A DNA stretch of 21,124 nucleotides from Bacteroidia bacterium (GTDB lineage: Bacteria; Bacteroidota; Bacteroidia; Chitinophagales; Saprospiraceae), in NCBI GenBank assembly GCA_030432855.1, contig JAUILM010000012.1, forward strand, positions 1-21,124, written 5' to 3'. The first letter of the stretch is position 1; each line of letters starts with the position of its first letter. Under the pieces are notes generated by a model. That model made no database searches, was not told the DNA's origin, and worked only from the letters and a program-made list of their open reading frames with translations. Positions 8,388 through 14,745 of this stretch are shown here, piece after piece. Position numbers and translations under genes: made by a program.

Positions 8388-8684
8388 ATGAAGAAAGACC
8401 AACACGAATGGACAGAGGAAGTCTTTCAGAGTATGAGAGGCAGTCAGCGGGCAAGGCCCCGACCAGACCTGTTTTCAAAGATCGAGGATCAAATAAATCT
8501 TCATGAAGCGAAAGTTATACCTATAGTTCAGTGGAAATGGGCAGCCGCCGTTGCTGTAATGATACTCTTCATCAATATCACAGCGCTGGTGGTGTACAAC
8601 CAATCCGAAACAATAACTGAAGACTATGCAGTGGTAAATACATACGGGGAACCGCTACTCACAACGTATCAAATTTTTGAATGA
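8388..8684 (+). CDS. Small one-TM protein, putative anti-sigma factor
   Basis: 98 residues. A charged N-terminal half of about 50 residues (with RPDLFSKIEDQI) is followed by one membrane segment (about 50-70, WKWAAAVAVMILFINITALVV) and a short tail of about 28 residues, predicted to be periplasmic. Position directly after an ECF sigma gene and the cytoplasmic domain plus single TM suggest a membrane-tethered anti-sigma factor. The zinc anti-sigma motif HxxxCxxC is absent and the cytoplasmic part is short, so assignment rests on context. Similar small proteins follow ECF sigma genes in many Bacteroidota. The next coding region starts 1 nt after its stop, so it is part of the same operon. Confidence 0.8.
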   Translation: MKKDQHEWTEEVFQSMRGSQRARPRPDLFSKIEDQINLHEAKVIPIVQWKWAAAVAVMILFINITALVVYNQSETITEDYAVVNTYGEPLLTTYQIFE

Positions 8685-8685
8685 G

Positions 8686-9168
8686 ATGGATCAACTGAAA
8701 TTCTATAAGTATGCTACCTCTGGATTGTTGTTGCTAAACGTAGCCATCATTGCGTTCTTTTTTCTAACCAGACCCAAACATCCTCGTCCGCGACCTGCGG
8801 AAAACTTTTCTGAAGAGGTAAAGGAAATACTAAACTTAACGGAGCAGCAGACCCAGACATTTGCCACGCTTGCCAGAGAACACAGTGAGGCTATGCGATC
8901 GATCAATGATCAACAACAGCGGTTGGTACTGCCGTATTTTGAAAGGTTGACCGATTCATCTATCACACTCACCAGAGATTCTGTTTTGTCAGAAATTCAA
9001 CAACTCGAGCGTCAGAAAGTCGAGGTCACTTACCGTCATCTGGAAGACTTAAAGGGACTTTTAAACAAGGATCAATTACCTCATTTCAAGGTGTTTATGC
9101 AGAGGTTCACCCATAGAGTGCTGGGAGGTGACAAAAAAAGTCCCCCTCTGCCGAAGGAAATGAACTAA
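8686..9168 (+). CDS. Spy/CpxP-like membrane-anchored periplasmic protein (heavy-metal sensor type)
   Basis: 160 residues from the ATG at 8686, which I prefer to the in-frame TTG at 8677 that overlaps the upstream gene. One N-terminal membrane segment (about residues 9-30, TSGLLLLNVAIIAFFFL) is followed by a Pro/Arg-rich linker (RPKHPRPRP) and an all-helical periplasmic domain. That domain has LNLTEQQTQTFATLAREHSE and LLNKDQLPHFKVFMQRF, the pattern of the LTxxQ-type Spy/CpxP/CnrX family (Metal_resist). Family members are chaperones or metal sensors that govern sigma or two-component signalling. Placed directly after the sigma and anti-sigma genes, it is a good candidate for the periplasmic input module that tunes the anti-sigma protein. 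The inducing metal or stress is unknown. Confidence 0.82.
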   Translation: MDQLKFYKYATSGLLLLNVAIIAFFFLTRPKHPRPRPAENFSEEVKEILNLTEQQTQTFATLAREHSEAMRSINDQQQRLVLPYFERLTDSSITLTRDSVLSEIQQLERQKVEVTYRHLEDLKGLLNKDQLPHFKVFMQRFTHRVLGGDKKSPPLPKEMN

Positions 9169-9209
9169 GGTGTGGTCTAAAGGGGAAAATAAACTAAAGA
9201 TCATTGCAA

Positions 9210-10304
9210 ATGAAGCAAGTAGTTTTTTTCCTCACCCTAATTTTCTCAGTATGGACCTTCCTGGTTTTAACATCCTGCAACGACGATACGGATGGCACCA
9301 TACCGTGCAGTGAAACGATTTGGTATGAGGATGCAGATGGGGACGGTCTTGGTAATCCGGATGTCAGTCAAAGTGCCTGCGAGGCTCCGGAGGGTTATGT
9401 AGCAGACAATACAGACACCGATGATGCCAGTACCGTTGTATCGGTCGATGGCACTTATTTTACCACGGCAAATGCCAATATAACCGTCACCACCGTACCT
9501 TGTACTCTATCCGATGGCACAGAAACAGACTGCTACCAGATTGTCACCCATGGCACACCTGCGGATCATGAGATGGGCCCCTGGTGTCCTGAGACCATTT
9601 CTGATGATGCCAGTGCGGGAGGTATATGGCTGGAAAGCGGTGATGTATATGATGTGGACGGTGCTTTTATTGCCAATCTTGCGACTTTTTACAATGATAA
9701 TACCTGGCAGATGTATGACGAAGATGGAAACATTTACGTCACAGAGACAGAGGAAGATTGTATCAATGCTGCGAATCCAAATGTCGGAGATGAATACAAG
9801 AATTTTTGTGTAGAATGTATTCCTTCGTATATCACCAATGTTTCACAGTCCTGGCTTATCCCTATCACTCCGGTGCTACAAAACAGCCCTACATACTTTA
9901 CCATGGGTCCGGGAGGAGGGGATGTACCTTCGACACGGGGTTTGGCTTTGAACGGTATTGAATTTTCAGCTCCGGCTCCGGTAAACAATATATTGGGAGC
10001 TTATACACTAGCACCTTTTGATGATGCGGGGGGACATATCAATGTGCATCAGGGATATCACTATCACGCTGCTACAGGCGTCAGTTTCTCCATAGCTCAA
10101 AGTGATGGCCATGCCCCGCTCATTGGCTACGCCCTTGATGGCTACGGTATTTATGCCCTTTTAGATGAAGGGGGAAACGAAACTACTGACCTGGATGACT
10201 GTCGTGGCCACTATGATGAAGTCAGAGGCTATCACTATCATGTGGATGCGGCTGGAAATAACAACTTTATAAACTGTCTGCAGGGAGCCTTCGCCAGCTA
10301 CTAG
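9210..10304 (+). CDS. YHYH-domain lipoprotein
   Basis: 364 residues from the ATG at 9210; the in-frame TTG at 9204 is less likely. A signal peptide ends in lipobox LTSC with Cys23. Near residue 40 is a calcium-type DADGDGLGNP stretch as in thrombospondin type-3 repeats. The C-terminal third is a YHYH domain with two GYHYH motifs (YHYH at about 283-286 and 341-344) around a conserved core containing GHAPLIGYALDGYGIY and CRGHYDEVRG. The paired His-rich motifs suggest metal binding, though the biochemical function of this domain is not known. Several cysteines in the middle part (CPETISDDAS, NFCVECIPSY) may form disulfides outside the cytoplasm. It begins 41 nt after the Spy-like gene and is probably in the same transcription unit, consistent with a metal-related regulon. 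Confidence 0.87.
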   Translation: MKQVVFFLTLIFSVWTFLVLTSCNDDTDGTIPCSETIWYEDADGDGLGNPDVSQSACEAPEGYVADNTDTDDASTVVSVDGTYFTTANANITVTTVPCTLSDGTETDCYQIVTHGTPADHEMGPWCPETISDDASAGGIWLESGDVYDVDGAFIANLATFYNDNTWQMYDEDGNIYVTETEEDCINAANPNVGDEYKNFCVECIPSYITNVSQSWLIPITPVLQNSPTYFTMGPGGGDVPSTRGLALNGIEFSAPAPVNNILGAYTLAPFDDAGGHINVHQGYHYHAATGVSFSIAQSDGHAPLIGYALDGYGIYALLDEGGNETTDLDDCRGHYDEVRGYHYHVDAAGNNNFINCLQGAFASY

Positions 10305-10362
10305 AAACCAGCATTCTAAACTATAGGTGAAGCAAATACTACTATTTATAATCAAATCGAAG

Positions 10363-11013
10363 ATGCAAGTATTACAGAGAATCGGTGCTGTCATAATTTT
10401 ATTAATCTTCTCATGGGTCGCCAAAGCCCATCAAACCGACCTTTCAACCACGTTGCTGGTTGAGAAGGGAGAAAATGAGTGGGTACTCCAGGTTCGCGCA
10501 TCCCTTACTGCTTTTGAATACGAGATTGAGGAGCACTATGGCGAATCTTCCTATGATTCTCCGCAGGCATTTCAGACACTGGCGCTCGAGTACATGCGTG
10601 ATAGGATTTCGATCATCTTTAATGAATCAGAATTAGTTGCTTTAAAACACGGGGTCGTGAAGTTAGGTCATGAGACGATCGTAGATTTTCAGTTAGATGG
10701 TGCTCCAGAATCTCTGCACTCTCTTAAGGTAAGTAATCTTGGATTTAGTGATATTCCACGTAGTAAAGTTGCACTGATCGTTTTAAAGGAAGGTTTTTCA
10801 AAGGACCAGTTTATTTTAAGTGACAGCAATCTATATACCGTACAACTGAAGGCCCATAACTCGAAGTTTGAGCTGGTGGCACCGAGTGTAGATAAGAAGG
10901 AAGTGTCATTATTCATTGCACTGGCGATCATCCTTCTAAACTTGACCATCATATATTGGATTTCTCGGAGAAAATCAGGATTCGAGGCATCTGCCTCCTT
11001 GCAAAATGTGTAG
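10363..11013 (+). CDS. Exported protein with C-terminal TM anchor, HupE-ectodomain-like
   Basis: 216 residues from the ATG at 10363, which gives a clean signal peptide with likely cleavage after AKA (residue 22). An upstream GTG at 10327 would add 12 residues that spoil it. The predicted mature protein begins with His (HQTDLSTT), followed by a beta-rich domain of about 150 residues and a single membrane segment near residues 185-203 (LFIALAIILLNLTIIYWI), then a short basic tail. The AHxxxLS start and domain size resemble the periplasmic N-terminal region of HupE/UreJ-type metal transport proteins, but the following multi-TM part is missing; this likeness is by eye and weak. It follows the YHYH gene by 58 nt and may be the last gene of the sigma-factor operon. 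An imperfect hairpin at 11032-11053 lies shortly after its stop. Confidence 0.7.
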   Translation: MQVLQRIGAVIILLIFSWVAKAHQTDLSTTLLVEKGENEWVLQVRASLTAFEYEIEEHYGESSYDSPQAFQTLALEYMRDRISIIFNESELVALKHGVVKLGHETIVDFQLDGAPESLHSLKVSNLGFSDIPRSKVALIVLKEGFSKDQFILSDSNLYTVQLKAHNSKFELVAPSVDKKEVSLFIALAIILLNLTIIYWISRRKSGFEASASLQNV

Positions 11014-11528
11014 AAAGAGAAGCTGGTGGTTTCGTCACACCATTTTATGACGAGTCTAGGAAGGTATTGAAATACTGAGGTTGATGCTGCAGCCGTAAAT
11101 CATTGAGTCCAATCTGGGAAGTGTCAATGGCATAAAATGAGCTAGTTTTGGATGAGATTTACACTTTTCCGAGATGGGGTGATGCCTATGTATCATCCGA
11201 TTGAGGAAAATGGAAAGATCGCCAAAAGAGCCATTTTTGATTTGATCACCTTTTCGGAGTGGACTCAATAACGTGCCTGACGAGGCGAGATCGAAGGAGA
11301 CTACCTATAGGTAATCGACTGACCTGTCTGCCAAGGTACCCCGTCGCCGAAGCGGCTATGGCGCATAGGCGACTTGCCAGGCAGGGGAACAACGAAGTGA
11401 GGCGCAAGGAGAACGGCTGAATTTTGAATAAATCATTTTTGTTGGACTAATTTCCAGCGCAATCTGGGTATTTCAACAGTTTCCTAGATAGGATCAAAAA
11501 TTACCATACTTAAAAGGGCTTAATTATT
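11014..11528. other. 515-bp stretch without a convincing gene
   Basis: Contents from left to right: a 6-bp hairpin TCGTCA/TGACGA (11032-11053) after the preceding stop; about 220 bp with only weak short ORFs on both strands that I do not accept; a 12-bp perfect palindrome TACCTATAGGTA (11302-11313); a GC-rich stem-loop (11323-11385) flanked by similar GAGGCG...AAGGAGA strings (11282-11300 and 11399-11412); and the non-coding half of the 64-bp repeat (11498-11528). It may hold a structured RNA, an interspersed repeat or the scar of a mobile element. No transposase remnant was recognised. Confidence 0.6.
11323..11385. repeat. Long GC-rich imperfect inverted repeat (stem-loop)
   Basis: The left arm CCTGTCTGCCAAG (11323-11335) pairs with the right arm CTTGCCAGGCAGG (11373-11385) at 12 of 13 positions, one of them G-U. 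Inside, TCGCC (11344-11348) pairs with GGCGA (11368-11372), and CTATG/CATAG can form an inner hairpin. By my count 44 of the 65 bases in 11323-11387 are G or C, well above the surroundings. This could be a repetitive extragenic palindrome, a structured RNA or a recombination site; it lacks a T-tract, so it is not a standard terminator. Confidence 0.7.
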
Positions 11529-11561
11529 ATGCTTAAAGTTGTACACAGCAAGAAACGGCTG
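11498..11561 (+). repeat. 64-bp perfect direct repeat, copy 2
   Basis: Identical to 7424-7487, offset by exactly 4074 bp. It spans 31 nt of leader and the first 11 codons of the small gene that starts at 11529, as copy 1 does for its own gene. Same orientation as copy 1. Confidence 0.95.
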
Positions 11562-11714
11562 AATAATCGTACCGTGGTGGATCACCATACATCGAAGGAA
11601 ATGGTGGAATGGACAAAAGATTTCCTGACTGATCTGGATGACTTAATTGAGGGGCATCTGACATCGACAGGGGAGGATCGTTTTCCGGCAAAAGAAACCT
11701 ATCCCAGGGGTTAG
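11529..11714 (+). CDS. Small protein of a two-member paralogous family (61 aa)
   Basis: Unrecognised family. 61 residues starting with the same MLKVVHSKKRL as the gene at 7455-7604, then a divergent part, then MVEWTKDFLTDLDDLI matching the paralogue, and a longer hydrophilic tail (EGHLTSTGEDRFPAKETYPRG). No signal peptide or membrane segment, so probably cytoplasmic. After the shared repeat, 54 of 87 aligned nucleotides and 16 of 29 residues match its paralogue by my count. Changes are mostly conservative or synonymous (GAG/GAA, TTT/TTC, GAC/GAT), which argues for selection on the protein. It stands alone between the structured element and the quinoprotein operon; the next gene begins 237 nt later. 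Role unknown. Confidence 0.6.
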   Translation: MLKVVHSKKRLNNRTVVDHHTSKEMVEWTKDFLTDLDDLIEGHLTSTGEDRFPAKETYPRG

Positions 11715-11951
11715 GAGGGACAATGTACCCCAGCTTTCTCTTTCTACTTGGGAATCCTACTACCAACATATTTCTTTATATTCGACCCTTACTGCTATTT
11801 TTAACAGGTGGGTGAATATGCTCTACGATGTTAATAGTCAGAAAAAGTGCAATCTTTCATTTAATACCAAAGGAATGAAGCGATTGTATTTTTTTGAGGG
11901 ACTACTTATGTCAATACTTGTGTCCACAAACAGCCTAATAATTAAACTGCT

Positions 11952-14726
11952 ATGCTAAAGATTTATATTCTTGGCCTAATATCTCTATTGGTCACTTTCA
12001 CTGCATGTGTTTCTGAGTCTACCACGGTTGATCCTAGTGTAAGACCAGCTGAAAATCGATTTACTACCGAAGTAATCACGGAGGGAATGGATGAACCCAT
12101 GGAAATGACTTTCCTCCCCAATGACCGCGTCCTGTTTGTGGAGCGAAAAGGGGGAGTGAAAATCGTGGACGAGAATTCTGGTGAGGTACATCTCGTCACC
12201 ACCATCCCCGTGAATACTAAATATAAGAACAAGGAAGGCCGTGTACGCGAGGCCGAGGAAGGATTGATGGGGGTGATTGCCGATCCAAATTATGCATCAA
12301 ATAACTGGATCTACATGTATTATGCCGATCCGGATACTCCCAAACATGTCCTCGCACGCTGGGAACTGAATGGCACAACACTAAATGATGCTTCGAAGAA
12401 GGTGTTATTGGAAGTGCCCACACAGCGTGAAGAGTGCTGTCATACCGGAGGAGGAATGGTCTTTGATAAGGATGGGAATCTATATCTTACGGTAGGTAAT
12501 AATACAGTAAATCCCAGAGCAGGAAGCTCAAACCTGGATGAGCGGCCGGGGCATGAAAATTCAGATGACCAGAGAGCTCCCGGCAACACGAACGATCTCC
12601 GGGGCAAAATCTTACGTATTCATCCGGAAGCCGATGGTTCTTATACAATTCCCGAAGGGAATCTATTTCCGGAGGGAACAGCTAAAACTCGACCTGAGAT
12701 ATACACTATGGGTCATAGAAATCCATGGAGGCCTACACTGGATAGCAAAACTGGCTTTTTGTTTTGGGGTGAGGTCGGACCGGATGCTGCCAAAGACTCT
12801 GTCTGGGGCCCTCGAGGGTATGATGAATTCAATCGGGCAAAGAGTGCTGGTAACTTCGGATGGCCGTACTTCATCGGGAATAACCTGCCCTATAACAGAC
12901 ATGATCATGTAAATGAAACATACGGCGAACCTTATGATCCTCAGAATCCCGTCAATGAGTCGGTAAACAATACTGGATTAAGAGAACTGCCACCTGCAGA
13001 ACCTGCCTTCATTTGGTACCCCTACGGTCCCTCTGAAGAATTTCCTCTGGTAGGAAGTGCGGGCCGTAGTGCTACCGGTGGTCCGGTATTCAGAATGCAG
13101 GACTTTAAGGATGCTGAACATCCTTTTCCAGCCTACTATGAAGGCAAGTGGTTGATTACAGAATTTATGCGTGGATGGATCATGGCGGTCACTATGGATG
13201 AAAATGGAGACTATGTTTCTATGGAGAGATTCCTCCCCGGCCAATTGTTTAGCAGTGCTATCGATATGGATTTTGGTCCGAGTGGTGACCTGTATGTACT
13301 GGAATATGGAAGTGCCTGGTTTAGAGGCAATAGCAATTCTAAGTTGGTAAGGATTCGATACAATGCGGGTAACCGGGCTCCGAATGTGATGGCCAGTGTA
13401 GATAAATCGGCAGGTGGAGTACCCCTGACAGTACAACTATCATCTGAAGGCACAAATGATTTTGATGAGTATGATGCGGGTAAGTTGAAATATAACTGGA
13501 CTGTGTCAAATGATGGAGGTTATGATGAATCCTTTAGCGAGGCGAATCCAAAACTTACCCTCGATCAACCCGGAACCTACAAGGTATCACTGAGTGTCAC
13601 AGATAGCAAAGGTGCAAGTGCCAGCGACGCATTGGAGATTGTGGCTGGTAATGAACCTCCGGTGGTAAATGTAATGTTGAAGGATGCTAATCGCAGTTTT
13701 TACTTTGGAGACAAAGAGCTCAGTTATGAGGTATCGGTTTCTGATGATGAAGACGGATCCGTGGGAAGCGGTATTCAGGATAATGAAGTCTCGGTAACCT
13801 TTGATTTTATTCCTCCTGGATATGACCCCATCGAAGTAGCAAGTAATCAGAGTGGAGCAGATGCAGTGGCAAAAAATGCGATTGGTAAAAACTTAATTGC
13901 GGGAAGCGATTGTCGAAGCTGTCATCAGGATAAAGTGACCAGTATTGGACCTAGTTACCTACAGGTAGCCGAGAAATATGAGGCAACCGAAGAAAATATT
14001 GCCATGCTGATCAAAGGTGTGATTGGTGGTAGTAGTGGTAAATGGGGTGAGCATGCCATGAGTGCACATCCAACGTTGGATGAAGCGGATGCAAGGAAGA
14101 TGATCGATTATATCCTTGAGCTGGACGATGAGCAGGCCACTGTCAAGAAATTACCATTGGCAGGCGTTGTAAAACCGGAAATTCCTGAAGATCAAAGTGA
14201 AGACTATGGTGGATTTCTCTTACGAGCCGCGTATGCTGATAAGGGTGCTAATGCCCAACCATCACTGGCTAGTGAATCCTTCATTGCTCTTCGTAATCCG
14301 CGATTGATTCCTTATGAGGCAGAGATCCAGAAAGGGACTGAATTGCTTACCACGCCTCGGATTACATTTAATGCTGTGGGACCTGAGTCATATTTTGGAT
14401 ACGAAGCACTGGATCTGACCGGTGTAAAGCAAATAAATATTCGGGCTACTGCGAGCATGCGATCTAATGCAGCAGGTGGTATCATCGAGGTGCGATTGGA
14501 CAGTCCGACAGGACAGCTCCTTGGGCAATCAGGAGAAGTCGTTCCCGCAGAACGTGGATGGAGGGCACCGCCACCACCACCGGAGATGATTGAAATTTCA
14601 GCCGTGGAAGGCGTTCATGATGTTTATTTCGTCGTGAAGAGTCCACAAGCTTCAGACGTACAAACGTCAATGTCGTTTTCATTCGTTGAATTCTTAAATA
14701 AAATAGGAGAGCAGGAGTCTATGTAG
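11952..14726 (+). CDS. PQQ-dependent sugar dehydrogenase-like quinohaem lipoprotein with PKD, cytochrome c and C-terminal carbohydrate-binding-like domain
   Basis: 924 residues. Lipoprotein signal with FTAC, Cys19. Residues about 38-470 form a six-bladed GSDH-type propeller: EMTFLPNDRVLFVERKG at the start, GHRNP at 254-258 and FGPSGDLYVLEYG near the end. The propeller binds PQQ in characterised relatives and oxidises sugars or sugar-like alcohols. About 474-565 is a PKD-like Ig domain. A c-type cytochrome domain follows with CRSCH at 654-658 and probable axial Met703 (EHAMSAHP). The last about 180 residues, after the haem domain, look like a beta-sandwich of the CBM6 type (LTGVKQINIRATA, GGIIEVRLDS). 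It probably acts at the outer membrane or periplasm, donating electrons internally to its own haem. It is followed after 19 nt by a second quinohaem protein. Substrate unknown. Confidence 0.92.
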   Translation: MLKIYILGLISLLVTFTACVSESTTVDPSVRPAENRFTTEVITEGMDEPMEMTFLPNDRVLFVERKGGVKIVDENSGEVHLVTTIPVNTKYKNKEGRVREAEEGLMGVIADPNYASNNWIYMYYADPDTPKHVLARWELNGTTLNDASKKVLLEVPTQREECCHTGGGMVFDKDGNLYLTVGNNTVNPRAGSSNLDERPGHENSDDQRAPGNTNDLRGKILRIHPEADGSYTIPEGNLFPEGTAKTRPEIYTMGHRNPWRPTLDSKTGFLFWGEVGPDAAKDSVWGPRGYDEFNRAKSAGNFGWPYFIGNNLPYNRHDHVNETYGEPYDPQNPVNESVNNTGLRELPPAEPAFIWYPYGPSEEFPLVGSAGRSATGGPVFRMQDFKDAEHPFPAYYEGKWLITEFMRGWIMAVTMDENGDYVSMERFLPGQLFSSAIDMDFGPSGDLYVLEYGSAWFRGNSNSKLVRIRYNAGNRAPNVMASVDKSAGGVPLTVQLSSEGTNDFDEYDAGKLKYNWTVSNDGGYDESFSEANPKLTLDQPGTYKVSLSVTDSKGASASDALEIVAGNEPPVVNVMLKDANRSFYFGDKELSYEVSVSDDEDGSVGSGIQDNEVSVTFDFIPPGYDPIEVASNQSGADAVAKNAIGKNLIAGSDCRSCHQDKVTSIGPSYLQVAEKYEATEENIAMLIKGVIGGSSGKWGEHAMSAHPTLDEADARKMIDYILELDDEQATVKKLPLAGVVKPEIPEDQSEDYGGFLLRAAYADKGANAQPSLASESFIALRNPRLIPYEAEIQKGTELLTTPRITFNAVGPESYFGYEALDLTGVKQINIRATASMRSNAAGGIIEVRLDSPTGQLLGQSGEVVPAERGWRAPPPPPEMIEISAVEGVHDVYFVVKSPQASDVQTSMSFSFVEFLNKIGEQESM

Positions 14727-14745
14727 CCTCCTGATATACGGAACC

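Noticed and set aside
10327..10362. GTG start extending the HupE-like protein by 12 residues
   Set aside because: The extension adds a second charged/hydrophobic run before the clean signal peptide that starts at the ATG at 10363.
11056..11268. 70-codon minus-strand ORF in the same stretch
   Set aside because: Composition looks random, no domain or signal, overlaps the plus-strand ORF and a hairpin region.
11152..11271. 39-codon plus-strand ORF beginning MRFTLFRDGVMP in the intergenic stretch
   Set aside because: No recognisable family, no paralogue in the window, no good start context, and it overlaps a 70-codon ORF on the other strand; either may be chance or debris.
11881..11900. TATTTTTTTG run upstream of the quinoprotein operon as a promoter
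   Set aside because: Spacing between TA and TTTG is too long for TAnnTTTG and no -33 partner was seen.
12978..13436. 152-codon minus-strand ORF
   Set aside because: Lies wholly inside the well-supported quinohaem protein gene; antisense shadow.
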